Of a DNA stretch of 64,000 nt, positions 38,859 through 48,409 are shown one piece after another (position 1 is the stretch's first letter; each line of letters begins with the position of its first letter). This stretch comes from Photobacterium ganghwense (lineage in GTDB: Bacteria > Pseudomonadota > Gammaproteobacteria > Enterobacterales > Vibrionaceae). The notes under the pieces are model-generated. The model ran no database searches. It was not told where the DNA came from and saw nothing but the letters and a program-made list of their open reading frames with translations. The DNA lies in NCBI RefSeq assembly GCF_003025595.1, contig NZ_PYMI01000004.1, forward strand, positions 310,001 through 374,000, written 5' to 3'. A program made the translations under genes and the position numbers.

Positions 38859-39272
38859 ATGCGTAGCCACACCAGCCGTTACCAACATGCCAGAGTAGCA
38901 TTGTGTCTGGTCATGATCGTGCTCTTCATCTGCTCCGGGCAGAGAATGGGGCTGGTAACGTCGTGCCCGGCAAAGCAAGCGGCTGGCCACCCGTCTGAAA
39001 ATCTGGTGAGTGAGCTTTCAGCAAAGGCTGCCATTTCCGTCCAGACCGCCATTCAGGCAACATCGGATCATGAGCCCCATGAACCTTGCTCGCTAGCCGA
39101 TCACCTGTTGCAGCTTCATCAGCACCAACTGGATTTTGCCATTCTGCAATCCTTTGTAATTTTTCTGGCTTTTGCAATCCTGGCAGGGCCCAGCCTGATC
39201 ACGCCGGTATTGACGGAGCCGATTCCGCCAACACGAAGGCGCCACCTGACATTATGTGTATTCCGGGAATGA
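38859..39272 (+). CDS. DUF2946/ScsA-like small membrane protein
   Basis: A 137-residue protein with an N-terminal hydrophobic helix (VALCLVMIVLFICSG), a periplasmic Cys/His-containing part (CPAKQAAGH, HEPHEPCSLADHLLQLHQHQ) and a second hydrophobic helix (LQSFVIFLAFAILAG). That pattern is seen in copper-linked DUF2946 and ScsA proteins. It ends 64 bases before scsB and is probably the first gene of the scs operon. The His/Cys residues could bind copper; this is inferred. Confidence 0.65.
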   Translation: MRSHTSRYQHARVALCLVMIVLFICSGQRMGLVTSCPAKQAAGHPSENLVSELSAKAAISVQTAIQATSDHEPHEPCSLADHLLQLHQHQLDFAILQSFVIFLAFAILAGPSLITPVLTEPIPPTRRRHLTLCVFRE

Positions 39273-39336
39273 CACCGGCTTGAGTTACTCCGGCACCCGC
39301 CGGCACTTTTGTTGTGTTTATCCTTGGAGATTGATT

Positions 39337-41448
39337 GTGAAAAAAGCACCTTATTCCCTGTTTACTACGCTGATGAGCCTGCTGGTGCTTATCGGTTTTT
39401 TGTTCACCTTTCCAGCCCGGGCTGTTGACTATTCAACCGGCTGGCTGACAAACCCTGATCATCCCCCAGTCGAACTACGGTTTATGCTGACGGGCCAGAC
39501 TGATGCTGATGCCAAAACGGTAGAAGCGCTACTGGAAGTCAAACTTGCTGAAGACTGGAAAACGTACTGGAGAACGCCAGGCGAAGGCGGTGTTGCTCCG
39601 TCGCTCAAGTGGGATCTGGCTGACAATCTGACAGCAACAGACTGGCACTGGCCTCTGCCTCAACGCTATGAGTTTCTGGGGGTAGAAACTCTGGGGTACA
39701 AACACCATATTCTGTTCCCGATGACGCTTCATGTCGAAGACATGGACAAAGCGGTCTTTCTGGCTGGCACGCTAACAATGTCCTCCTGCACCAATATTTG
39801 TGTACTGACCGATTATGATGTATCGCTGAGTTTTACCCCTTCCCAGCTGGTCGCGTCCGAAGAAGCTATGCACCTGTATAACCAGGGCATGAGCCATGTT
39901 CCACGGAATCAGGAAGCCGTTTCAATTAACAACGTCTCATGGGACCCGGATAAACAAACGCTGTCTCTGGTCGCGACAAATACACTAGGTTGGCAGCAAC
40001 CTGATGTTTTTGTTGATGGTCAGTCACAAAATGTCCAGGATGCATCATTCCTTCAACCTACCGTACAAGTTGATGGTCAAACCCTGATCGCAACAATGAA
40101 GGTAAATAGCTGGTTCGGGGTACCGAAACTGCTTGGTGAAACAGTCAATATCACGCTGACAGACAAGGATTTTGCCAGCGAAGAAACCGCTATTGTGAGC
40201 GACCAGCCATTGGCCATTACCATCGCAGGCAGCAAAAACCTGCCGGAGATCATTGCTATCGCTCTGCTTGGGGGCCTGATCCTCAACGTGATGCCTTGTG
40301 TATTACCCGTACTGGGAATGAAACTGAGCAGTGTAATCACCGCTCAGGGCCTGGCTCGCCGCCAGATCCGTGCCCAGTTTATGGCTTCGGCACTAGGAAT
40401 TCTGGTCTCTTTCTGGCTACTGGCAGGATTCCTGATTGCCCTGAAACTGTCCGGACAGGCTTTAGGATGGGGGGTACAGTTCCAGAGTCCGTATTTTATC
40501 GGCGCCATGGTAGTTATCACCGGACTGTTTGCCGCAAACATGCTGGGCTTGTTTGAGATTCGTTTGTCCAGCGACACCAACACCTGGATGGCGACCAAAG
40601 GGGATGACTCTTATCTGGGACATTTTGTTCAGGGGATGTTTGCAACCCTGCTTGCGACACCTTGCAGTGCACCGTTTCTGGGCGCGGCTGTTGCCTTTGC
40701 GCTGGGCGCGGATTTTCTTACCCTGATCGCCATCTTTACTGCGCTGGCGGTAGGTATGGCAGCGCCTTGGCTACTGATTGCGGCCTTCCCCCACCTAGCC
40801 GGCTTGTTTCCGAAACCTGGCATGTGGATGAACAAGGTCAAAACCCTGTTTGGCCTGATGATGCTTGCCACCAGTCTTTGGCTTATCAGCCTGATGACCA
40901 GCTTCTTCAGCCCAGCCATGGTGGCTGCATTCGCGGCCGCCCTATTGCTTACCCTGCTATGGCAACTTGGACGGGTAAAAGGCCGTAAACCGGTAATTTA
41001 TACACTGGCTTTTCTGGTGCTCGCCTCGGGCGGCGGATTAATCGCCGGAAGTATGACCGCTGATCGCTGGTCAACACCACTTGCGACCGATCATCACTGG
41101 CAGCCACTCAATACCGATGCCATCAGCAAGGCAGTCAGCAATGGACAGACTGTCTTTGTCGATGTCACGGCGGAATGGTGTATCACCTGTAAAGTCAACA
41201 AAGTCAGCGTCATATTGCGAGAGCCTGCTTACAGTGCGCTGGATGCCGAGAATATCGTTCTGATGCGTGGCGACTGGACCAAACCATCTGAATACGTCAC
41301 CGGGTATCTGCGTTCACATGGCCGTTATGGTGTGCCGTTTAATATTGTCTATGGCCCAGCAGCACCACAGGGCATTGCCCTGCCTGTTATTCTGACCAGC
41401 GACGAGGTGTTACAGGCGATCCAGAAAGCCAGTGGAGAGCGTTCGTAA
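39337..41448 (+). CDS. scsB: ScsB-type protein-disulfide reductase
   Basis: Transfers reducing power across the inner membrane to periplasmic thiol partners (DsbD superfamily; suppressor of copper sensitivity). The 703-residue protein has a signal peptide ending FPARA, a periplasmic N-domain with SSCTNIC, and a membrane domain of about eight helices with the redox cysteines in NVMPCVLPVLG and ATPCSAPFLG. A C-terminal thioredoxin domain has WCITC. The start is GTG 39337 after TTGGAGA. It overlaps the scsD start by one base (TAATG). Confidence 0.92.
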   Translation: MKKAPYSLFTTLMSLLVLIGFLFTFPARAVDYSTGWLTNPDHPPVELRFMLTGQTDADAKTVEALLEVKLAEDWKTYWRTPGEGGVAPSLKWDLADNLTATDWHWPLPQRYEFLGVETLGYKHHILFPMTLHVEDMDKAVFLAGTLTMSSCTNICVLTDYDVSLSFTPSQLVASEEAMHLYNQGMSHVPRNQEAVSINNVSWDPDKQTLSLVATNTLGWQQPDVFVDGQSQNVQDASFLQPTVQVDGQTLIATMKVNSWFGVPKLLGETVNITLTDKDFASEETAIVSDQPLAITIAGSKNLPEIIAIALLGGLILNVMPCVLPVLGMKLSSVITAQGLARRQIRAQFMASALGILVSFWLLAGFLIALKLSGQALGWGVQFQSPYFIGAMVVITGLFAANMLGLFEIRLSSDTNTWMATKGDDSYLGHFVQGMFATLLATPCSAPFLGAAVAFALGADFLTLIAIFTALAVGMAAPWLLIAAFPHLAGLFPKPGMWMNKVKTLFGLMMLATSLWLISLMTSFFSPAMVAAFAAALLLTLLWQLGRVKGRKPVIYTLAFLVLASGGGLIAGSMTADRWSTPLATDHHWQPLNTDAISKAVSNGQTVFVDVTAEWCITCKVNKVSVILREPAYSALDAENIVLMRGDWTKPSEYVTGYLRSHGRYGVPFNIVYGPAAPQGIALPVILTSDEVLQAIQKASGERS

Positions 41449-41972
41449 TGCCGAAGCAACCGGAAAAAACGGCCAAGCCCAAGGTTCGCCGCTGGCTGAA
41501 AGAGATACTGTGGATGACGGCAATAGTGATTGCCGTCAGCGTGGCGATGGATGTCTGGAGAAGCCGCACGATACCCTCCGATCCTGTACCGGCTGTCCCG
41601 CTACAGTCGACACTCGGAGAAAGTATTGATCTGGTAGACCTCAGTTCAGAAAAGCCTGTACTGGTCTACTTCTGGGGCAGTTGGTGTCAGGTCTGTCGCT
41701 TTGTGAGCCCATCCATTAACTGGCTAAACAACAGCCATGCTGTGGTTTCGGTCGCGGTAAGTTCCGGTGATGACCGACGGATAAACGGCTACATGAATCA
41801 TCATGGCTACCGTTTTCCTGTTATCAATGACAACCGCGGCCAGTTGATGCAGGCATGGGGGATCACTGCGTTACCGACCGTAGCCATCATCAAAAACGGC
41901 AAGGTACAAACAGTCACAACCGGTTTCAGTTCACCGCCGGGATTGTGGCTGAGAATGGCGGTGAATCAATAA
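41448..41972 (+). CDS. scsD: ScsD-type membrane thioredoxin
   Basis: A 174-residue thiol-redox protein. A cytoplasmic basic N-terminus and one membrane anchor (ILWMTAIVIAVSVAMDVW) precede a periplasmic TlpA-like thioredoxin domain with active site WCQVC and cis-Pro in ITALPTVAII. It receives electrons from ScsB. No scsC gene lies between or after, unlike the Salmonella scsABCD cluster. Confidence 0.9.
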   Translation: MPKQPEKTAKPKVRRWLKEILWMTAIVIAVSVAMDVWRSRTIPSDPVPAVPLQSTLGESIDLVDLSSEKPVLVYFWGSWCQVCRFVSPSINWLNNSHAVVSVAVSSGDDRRINGYMNHHGYRFPVINDNRGQLMQAWGITALPTVAIIKNGKVQTVTTGFSSPPGLWLRMAVNQ

Positions 41973-42033
41973 AAGCAGTAGCCGTTCCCACTGCATAGGG
42001 CTTTGATCCCTATGTAAACCAGTGAGATAAAAC

Positions 42034-42069
42034 CAGTAAGCCCATCAATCGTGATGGGCTTACTGATTT
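42034..42069 (+). terminator. Terminator of the scs operon
   Basis: A perfect 14-base stem, CAGTAAGCCCATCA / TGATGGGCTTACTG around ATCG, about 60 bases after the scsD stop. A smaller hairpin (CATAGGG / CCCTATG) precedes it. Confidence 0.8.
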
Positions 42070-42180
42070 ATGAGCTTACTAATCGATTAACTTCAGCAGA
42101 TGAGCTGACGTCCGGCTCATTGTTGACTGGTTTAATCCGTACCGATTACTTCGTATATCTCGATATCCCCACTTTACTCG

Positions 42181-42699
42181 CTATTCCCATTCCCAGTGAC
42201 GGCCTTCATGCCCTTGTGCAAACATCATGCGATAGCCGCTGATGTTCTGATGGGGAATGTCGTGCATGATTTTACCGAACTGTTTTTTATCCAGATGAAT
42301 CAGGTTTTCATGGTCACCGGACTCAATATACAGCTCGTTTTGGTCAAGCAGCATATCATCCACCAGCATATTCACACCGTATGCCTGTCCGATACTCGGC
42401 ACCGCACCCGGTTCACAATCCTGGAAGAGTTTGGAGAGTTCATGTTCACCGATGAGGAAGAACTGTCGTCCCATCATCCGATTGATTTTATCAATCATCA
42501 CACGTCGGTTAGACGGTACAACCGCCATTAACAAATCACCATTCTGATCTTTGAGCATAACGGCTTTTGCGACTTGCGCTGTAGGCACATGCGCCGAGAT
42601 GGCAGAGCTGAATGATGTATCGGTATGTCTGTGTCGGGTCAGACTGAAGTCGATATTGTGACTATTCAGGAATTGCCCGACTCGAGTTGCCATAGCCAT
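42181..42699 (-). CDS. YbaK/ProX-like aminoacyl-tRNA deacylase
   Basis: A 172-residue protein of the YbaK / ProRS-associated editing domain superfamily. HTDTSFSSAISAHVPTAQVAKAVMLKDQ carries the conserved Lys of the hydrolytic pocket, followed by VVPSNRRVMIDKI and CEPGAVPSIGQAYGVNMLVD (GxxP loop). Such proteins clear mischarged tRNAs; the tRNA specificity is not predictable. GGAGGTGA precedes the ATG. It is monocistronic. Confidence 0.85.
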   Translation of the reverse strand: MAMATRVGQFLNSHNIDFSLTRHRHTDTSFSSAISAHVPTAQVAKAVMLKDQNGDLLMAVVPSNRRVMIDKINRMMGRQFFLIGEHELSKLFQDCEPGAVPSIGQAYGVNMLVDDMLLDQNELYIESGDHENLIHLDKKQFGKIMHDIPHQNISGYRMMFAQGHEGRHWEWE

Positions 42700-42832
42700 G
42701 GGTCACCTCCCGTGTCGAACGCCACCAGACAGAAGGTATATCCGGTGGCTAGCTATAGCCTCATTATGGGAGGGGATGGGTCATTTCGCGACTTAAAACA
42801 CAGTAAAAATACCGTAAACTTTATGTCACACA

Positions 42833-43363
42833 TTATTGGGTGCGGTATGGGCCGTTCGTCGTAATTCGTCTGGCCTGCCAGTAGACGCTGCGCCAGTAAG
42901 GGTTATTCAGGTTAGAAATGGTAACACCCTGGGAGGTAGAGGCGTGTAGAAAGCGAGATTCGCCCAGGTAGATACCAACATGACGCAAACGGCGACCTGT
43001 CTTAAAGAACACCAGATCCCCTTTCTTTAAGTCAGAAATATCAACCCATTTTCCCCGGCGCACCTGCTCTTCCGTTGTTCGCGGCAGATTCACTTTCATG
43101 ACATTGGCAAAACCAACCTGAACAAAGGCAGAGCAGTCGATTCCTCGGCGGGTGGAGCCACCGAGACGATAAGGCGTTCCCCGCCACTCGCGGTATACAG
43201 CGTCAAACGACGGATTGTTATTGAGCGGTACGTTCATCGGGACGAAATCATACCCGTTTTGTGATTGGCTGACTTCTGTTTCGGCTTCTGCGGTTGTCTC
43301 AGGTGTTGATGAGCAGCCTGACGCGATTAGAGCCACCAATATAGGGAATACAGCATATTTCAC
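42833..43363 (-). CDS. NlpC/P60-family lipoprotein (MepS/Spr-like)
   Basis: A 176-residue peptidoglycan endopeptidase. The signal MKYAVFPILVALIASGCSS ends in lipobox ASGC, so it is anchored to a membrane. The catalytic Cys is in GIDCSAFVQ, the His in RHVGIYLG and the third polar His in RFLHAST. The size and order match Spr/MepS or NlpC. The start is GTG at 43363 with GAGGA upstream. It probably cleaves meso-DAP cross-links during growth. Confidence 0.9.
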   Translation of the reverse strand: MKYAVFPILVALIASGCSSTPETTAEAETEVSQSQNGYDFVPMNVPLNNNPSFDAVYREWRGTPYRLGGSTRRGIDCSAFVQVGFANVMKVNLPRTTEEQVRRGKWVDISDLKKGDLVFFKTGRRLRHVGIYLGESRFLHASTSQGVTISNLNNPYWRSVYWQARRITTNGPYRTQ

Positions 43364-43726
43364 GAACCAATGTCCTCAACTGGCTATCAGTCAGTAATGA
43401 CTATTTTATTGCATTTTTTTGTTGGTCAAAGTGAATAATAGCAATTCAGGCGGCCGGCAACCATGATTTAGGGGAAGATTTGACATTCAGTGCGCAGAAT
43501 ACGACCAAAAAAAAGAGGCCGACGTCAGTCAGCCTTAAAATTCCACACAACAGAAGAGAAAGATAGCATCATCAATGCATGTGTCTGAGAAGACAAATTA
43601 TCCCTCCCGCTCTTTATCGCTGTTATAACTTTTCATATCCAGTTGTTTATTAACGCTTATCTAACAACTGCGATTGGCTTCACGAGAAAAACGTCCAATT
43701 ATCTCTCAAATCGGTCAAAATACGTC
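43364..43726. other. Intergenic region with a terminator
   Basis: 363 bases between the amidohydrolase (minus) and the NlpC lipoprotein. Apart from the terminator listed separately, I see only the expected lipoprotein promoter and no gene. Confidence 0.5.
43507..43535 (-). terminator. Terminator of the amidohydrolase gene
   Basis: On the minus strand, AGGCTGAC / GTCGGCCT around TGAC with one G-U pair, followed by a run of T. It lies about 190 bases after the stop. Confidence 0.75.
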
Positions 43727-45508
43727 TCAACTGTTATTTTTCAATGCAGCGACTTTATTAGGCTCATCGGTTTTATCTCTCTTCACCGATTTATGTAACC
43801 CTGCTGTTTGATTTGAAGCACCAGCGTTACCGCGTTCAAATGTCACCTGCCCCTGTAAAACCGTCATCATGACTTTTGCCTGAGCAATTTTTTCCGCCGG
43901 AATCGCCGTCAAATCCTGATTGATGATCACCAGATCAGCCGATTTTCCGACCACGAGGCTACCAGTGATCGATTCAATCCCAAGCGCCTTAGCGGGTTCA
44001 ATAGTATAGCTGTCGATAGCCTGATAAATATCGTCAATCCCAATCTCTGGCTTCTGCAATGATTCACTGATCCTGGCTAATGGAACAACTTTGTTGGTGT
44101 ATAACCCGGCACTGCCCAGTGCCACGCTCACTTTGTGTTTGAGTAACTCGGAGATCGAAACTGCTTCTTTTTTATCCAAAATGTGTGATGGTGGTTGCTG
44201 GCGAGAAAACTCCGGATTCAGCAGATAAAAATTGGCGGTCACATCCAGATCATGCAGCAATTTATATAGCGGCTCATGGATGAACCGCATATTGCTTAAC
44301 GTAAAGCGACTGTCATCATTTTCACGACGAACGTTCTGAATGGAGTAAAGAGCAGCCTTGATGGCTTCATCCCCCTGTGCGTGAATATATGCTCCATATC
44401 CGATTTCATTCAACCTCATCAGCCAGGTATTCAATTCCGTCGGCGAAAAGAAAAATAACCCGTAAGGCTCACTGTCTATGGACGGTTCACTGTATGGCAC
44501 CGATAACCGAGCAGTGCCCAGATGGTATTGTCCGTCAACATGTAGCTTGACCTGGTTGATCAGCAACCGATCACTCAAATCGTTCCGATACAGTTCCTTC
44601 AGTCCTTCCAGTTGCGCATTGACACCTTTATAGGGTGACAGTTTTGGCCGCACCGACACCCTAACATTCAGCCGGTTATCACGAGCCAGTTGTTGCCAGA
44701 AATCGATGCCGCCATAAAACCAAAGGCTTCCTGCATCGCCTAAGCTGGTCACTCCGTGCCGCTCAAAACAGGAAGCGGTTTTTGCGACCTGACTGTATAA
44801 CTGAGTCAGCGTGGCACGGTGAGACTCCAGCGCTTTTTCCATCACAACTTCAGCGACAGATCCCAGAATCACGCCTGTGGGTTGCTGATCGCCACCACGA
44901 AGAATTTTACCACCAATAGGATCCAGCCCGTGGCGTGTCACCAGCATTTCATCCAGTCCTTTACTGTTGACCCATACCAGTGACGCATGAGGCTCAATCA
45001 CCACAGTTGGGACGTTCGGAAAATGTGTATCCAGCCATTCGCGTGGGGATTGCTGTTTCAATGGTTTATCAAACAGCCCAGCGCTGAAACCTACCAGCCA
45101 CTGGTTGGATTTCAGTCGGCGCGCGACTTTCTTACACGCCTGAGTACCGGCATCACCAGCTTCCGGATTGATTTCACAGGCAATATGAGTGAAGGCAACG
45201 GTATCAAGGTAGTGGGTATGTAACTCGATAAAACCGGGATAGACACCCGATTTTTCCGCATCCACGATACGGGTCTGTTTGGTCACCATTGGCTCAGCGC
45301 CAATCATGGGACCAAGGTAACTGATTTTTCCGTCGCTGATGCCAACCACTGTACCGGGTGCCTGTTTGTACACCTTGCCGCCGGTGATCAACATATCCAA
45401 CGTTTCTCTGGCTTGTGTTGCACCACTGACACCCCAGAAACAACTGGCGGCCAGTGCCAACACGGTTATCCAGCGCGAACCTTTTGATTCCATTCGTAAC
45501 TCGTCCAT
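43727..45508 (-). CDS. Exported amidohydrolase (YtcJ/Amidohydro_3-like)
   Basis: A 593-residue hydrolase with an N-terminal signal (WITVLALAASCFWGVSGATQA). FIELHTHYLD gives the HxH metal site, FIHEPLY and YIHAQGDEAIKAALY give later His ligands. It differs from typical members at the last motif: VALGSAGLYTNK stands where GSD(A/W)P usually supplies the catalytic Asp, so activity or metal content may be altered. GAGGAAAG precedes the chosen ATG at 45508. It is divergent from plsC. The substrate is unknown. Confidence 0.8.
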   Translation of the reverse strand: MDELRMESKGSRWITVLALAASCFWGVSGATQARETLDMLITGGKVYKQAPGTVVGISDGKISYLGPMIGAEPMVTKQTRIVDAEKSGVYPGFIELHTHYLDTVAFTHIACEINPEAGDAGTQACKKVARRLKSNQWLVGFSAGLFDKPLKQQSPREWLDTHFPNVPTVVIEPHASLVWVNSKGLDEMLVTRHGLDPIGGKILRGGDQQPTGVILGSVAEVVMEKALESHRATLTQLYSQVAKTASCFERHGVTSLGDAGSLWFYGGIDFWQQLARDNRLNVRVSVRPKLSPYKGVNAQLEGLKELYRNDLSDRLLINQVKLHVDGQYHLGTARLSVPYSEPSIDSEPYGLFFFSPTELNTWLMRLNEIGYGAYIHAQGDEAIKAALYSIQNVRRENDDSRFTLSNMRFIHEPLYKLLHDLDVTANFYLLNPEFSRQQPPSHILDKKEAVSISELLKHKVSVALGSAGLYTNKVVPLARISESLQKPEIGIDDIYQAIDSYTIEPAKALGIESITGSLVVGKSADLVIINQDLTAIPAEKIAQAKVMMTVLQGQVTFERGNAGASNQTAGLHKSVKRDKTDEPNKVAALKNNS

Positions 45509-45739
45509 GACTTTCCTCACTCTAGGGTAATGAAAAACCCCGTTTTTTACACAGCTTGCCAAAAGTCCGGATTCTCAAATTGAGACATTCATACATATTT
45601 TCTGCAAGGCTTCACGCAAAGCGGTCAATAACTGACACTTCAGCTATGAAAACAATAAATCAAAACGTTAGCAACTGGTCTTATGAGTTAAATGATCCCA
45701 TAATGAACAAAGTTTTGTATTTTCCGTCAAGGAGTCAGT

Positions 45740-46498
45740 GTGCTTTCTATTGTCCGCATTTTCCTCGCCGCCTGCTTTATTATCGTTACAACGCTGTGTG
45801 CCTTGCCTTATTGCTGCCTGTTTACACCCCGCAATCCTCGTCATGTGTACACCTTCAGTCGTTGGTTTGCCCAGTTGCATAACATCATCGGCCTGAGGCT
45901 GATTCACCGCGGCAAAGAACAAGTCGCCGATGTACCGCGAGCGGTCTATATTTCCAACCACCAGAATATTTTCGACTTCGTCACATCGCCGGGTATGATC
46001 ATGCCGCGCACGGTATCCATAGGTAAGAAAAGCCTGCTCTGGATCCCCTTTTTTGGTCAGCTGTACTGGATCACCGGCAATATACTTATCGATCGGGAAA
46101 ACAAATCGAAAGCCCGGAGTACCATCCAGCAAGTGGTCGAAGCCATCCACCAGCGTAATCTCTCTGTCTGGATGTATCCGGAAGGCACGCGCAGTAAAGG
46201 TCGCGGTCTGCTGCCTTTTAAAACCGGAGCATTTCGCATGGCCATTGAAGCCGGCGTACCCATTGTGCCGGTCTGTGTCAGCTCCACACACAACAAAATT
46301 GCGCTCTCTAACCGCGACAACGGCACAGTGATTGCCGAAATGATGGCGCCGATTGATGTTTCCGGGTACACCCTGCAGGATGCCCGTCAGTTGGCCGATA
46401 TGTGCCATGCAATGATGGAAGCTAAAATTGCTGAGCTAGATAAAGAAGTCGAGAAGATTGAGCAGGCACGTAACCGAGAAGAAGTTCGGGTCAGCTAA
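45740..46498 (+). CDS. plsC: 1-acyl-glycerol-3-phosphate acyltransferase
   Basis: Converts lysophosphatidate to phosphatidate at the inner membrane. The 252-residue protein has an N-terminal membrane helix, motif I SNHQNIFD (His-Asp acyltransferase pair), motif III MYPEGTRSKG and motif IV VPIVPVCVS. E. coli PlsC has 245 residues. The start is GTG at 45740 with AAGGAG five bases upstream. A strong terminator follows about 90 bases after the stop. Confidence 0.94.
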   Translation: MLSIVRIFLAACFIIVTTLCALPYCCLFTPRNPRHVYTFSRWFAQLHNIIGLRLIHRGKEQVADVPRAVYISNHQNIFDFVTSPGMIMPRTVSIGKKSLLWIPFFGQLYWITGNILIDRENKSKARSTIQQVVEAIHQRNLSVWMYPEGTRSKGRGLLPFKTGAFRMAIEAGVPIVPVCVSSTHNKIALSNRDNGTVIAEMMAPIDVSGYTLQDARQLADMCHAMMEAKIAELDKEVEKIEQARNREEVRVS

Positions 46499-46588
46499 CA
46501 GGGCTGCCTAACTTATCCTTGATGAGCGTGAGATAGGATCCACGCCCTAGTGTGGTGTCGGGCGCAGCAACACAAAGTCTATCAATAA

Positions 46589-46627
46589 CACGAGGCATGC
46601 CCTGTTCGAGCATGCCTCGTGTTTTTT
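46589..46627 (+). terminator. plsC terminator
   Basis: A perfect 12-base stem, CACGAGGCATGC / GCATGCCTCGTG around a 9-base loop, followed by TTTTTT. Confidence 0.9.
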
Positions 46628-46771
46628 ACAAATGGCGCTTGGCTGATTCATCTTAACTGGCGCTTTGCACCTGGTGTTTATTACCTGACGTTTAGTGAAG
46701 CCTTGCTAATCAAGATCCTGTATCCAGATATCACTTTGTTACACAGCGGGGTCGGTAGAAAAGTCAAGGAC

Positions 46772-47641
46772 TTATGCGGCTCGGGAAGCCTCCGTGAGTG
46801 CCACCAGATGATCAAAACCACGTTTAAGCTGGTCGCTTTGCAAAATACGGCCATGTCCTAGGCCATCGGTCGGAAACAAAGTAACATGCTCCAACTCGCC
46901 GATCTTTTCGGAATGGCTGAATGACGCGAACCGGTCTTTACGATCATGAACAATCACCACATCAGCCAGACGTTGTTCCAGACGAGCCGCTGGGTTAATA
47001 CGATCCAGTGGGTACTGGTAAGCCTGTGCAATGTCGTCGACCACCGCATTAAACAATTTCATTGAATACCCGGAGCGCTCCACAGTGCTAAACAGGTTCT
47101 CGGTATAGTTGAGTACAGGAGCGACCAGCAACACTGGTTTATCTTCCAATAACGGATGACGGCTTTCCAGCACCATTGCTCCTCCCATACTGTGAGCGAT
47201 CACCCCAACAATGGCTTCCTGCTGGGCCAGAATATCATTCAGAGCAGCCACAAAACCTGGCAGGTGGCCATACTGCCCTTCACTCTCACCATGTGCCGGA
47301 TTATCAAACGCCAGAGCAGTAAAACCGGATGCGGCAATGTGTTCCATCAGACTGAAGAACTGGCTGGATGACCCTGACCACCCATGGCCCAGTACCCAGG
47401 TCGGTCCCGTACCCAGGCTATATGTCATCATGTTACCTTCTGAGGTTTTTACTTTACGGCGGATAAGCCCTGCTGGCTCATCCACTTTACGTTTACTGCG
47501 ATCCGGGGTCAGTAACACTTTTTTGGCCACTTTACATGCATGACCGGGAGCCAGCGTGTGGTGAAGCCGTGTCGTCAGGTTGATCAACTGACGGCGAAAA
47601 CTGAAAGCCTGACGCTGACTGAAATAGATTTTGCTGCTCAT
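46772..47641 (-). CDS. Alpha/beta hydrolase
   Basis: A 289-residue serine hydrolase. WVLGHGWSGSSSQF is the oxyanion loop, GVIAHSMGGAMVLE the nucleophile elbow, VVIVHDRKDRFASF the acid region and GLGHGRILQ the catalytic His. The product resembles esterases or lipases; the substrate is unknown. GGAGACAATGCG precedes the ATG. It lies 131 bases downstream of a TetR gene on the same strand, and its promoter has a copy of the sequence found before that regulator. Confidence 0.87.
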   Translation of the reverse strand: MSSKIYFSQRQAFSFRRQLINLTTRLHHTLAPGHACKVAKKVLLTPDRSKRKVDEPAGLIRRKVKTSEGNMMTYSLGTGPTWVLGHGWSGSSSQFFSLMEHIAASGFTALAFDNPAHGESEGQYGHLPGFVAALNDILAQQEAIVGVIAHSMGGAMVLESRHPLLEDKPVLLVAPVLNYTENLFSTVERSGYSMKLFNAVVDDIAQAYQYPLDRINPAARLEQRLADVVIVHDRKDRFASFSHSEKIGELEHVTLFPTDGLGHGRILQSDQLKRGFDHLVALTEASRAA

Positions 47642-47671
47642 CGCATTGTCTCCTCACAACCGAAATAAAAC

Positions 47672-47692
47672 GAACGGTCGTGCTTTTTAAAT
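47672..47692. promoter_or_regulatory. Operator-like site upstream of the hydrolase
   Basis: CGGTCGTGCTTTTTAAAT at 47675-47692 matches CGATCGTACTTTTTAACT at 48414-48431 upstream of the tetR gene at 15 of 18 positions. The wider minus-strand sequence AGCACGACCGTTC resembles the AGCACGATCGTAC of the other copy. Confidence 0.65.
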
Positions 47693-47772
47693 CCATGAAA
47701 TTACCCGTTGATGATTAATAGTTGATGCTTAATAAACGGGCATTGAAAAACATTACATCGCGATCTATCAGA

Positions 47773-48375
47773 TCACTCGTTGCGATCGGCACGCCATTGT
47801 ACGAACAGATCATCAATTCCCTGCCAGAAGCGTAAATGTTCCGCGGTTTCCAGCCCCATAGAACGGAATAAATGGCTGCTCAGATAAACGCCATACAAGC
47901 GATAGACACACTGCCAGCTATCCAACGTCGAGACAAACTCTCCCTCTGCTTTAGCCCGTTCAATCTGACGGTGAAGATAATCGAGCCAGCGGCGGGTCAC
48001 TTGAGTCAGCGCCGCCTGTACGGCGTTGTCGTCATCCCCCCGCTCCTTCCAGGCATCAAGGAACATGCAACTGCCCTGAAACGACTGATTCCATTCCAGC
48101 CACAGGCGGAGCAGAAAGCGTAGCTTCTTCTCAATGCCCATAGGTACGGCTTGTCGGGCTGGTTGAATAACGCGCTCGGCAAAAAGCTGCCCAGCATATT
48201 CCAATACCGCGATTTGCAAATTCTCTTTGGAATTAAAATGTGCGAACAACCCGCTTTTTGACATTCCTGATGCTTTGGCCAGTTGTCCGATAGTCAGACT
48301 ATCCAGACCATCTGTACTCGCCAACTCAAAGGCTGTCTGTAAGATATGTTCGCGTGTTGCTTGCTTCTTGTTCAT
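47773..48375 (-). CDS. TetR-family transcriptional regulator
   Basis: A 200-residue TetR regulator. The helix-turn-helix is AFELASTDGLDSLTIGQLAK then ASGMSKSGLFAHFNSKENLQ. The C-terminal domain (WLEWNQSFQGSCMFLDAWKE onward) resembles YcdC/TetR_C-type ligand domains. ATG at 48375 (MNKK) is chosen, although the ribosome site is weak and MIMNKK at 48381 is possible. It probably represses itself and the downstream hydrolase through a shared site. Confidence 0.85.
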   Translation of the reverse strand: MNKKQATREHILQTAFELASTDGLDSLTIGQLAKASGMSKSGLFAHFNSKENLQIAVLEYAGQLFAERVIQPARQAVPMGIEKKLRFLLRLWLEWNQSFQGSCMFLDAWKERGDDDNAVQAALTQVTRRWLDYLHRQIERAKAEGEFVSTLDSWQCVYRLYGVYLSSHLFRSMGLETAEHLRFWQGIDDLFVQWRADRNE

Positions 48376-48409
48376 TATCATTCGCGGCAGAAATAACTTA
48401 GCATCTTTT

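Noticed and set aside
44987..45223. Long open frame opposite the amidohydrolase
   Set aside because: It is the complementary-strand shadow of a well-supported gene; the same applies to the other antisense frames in malP, glgB, malQ, groL and nrdD.
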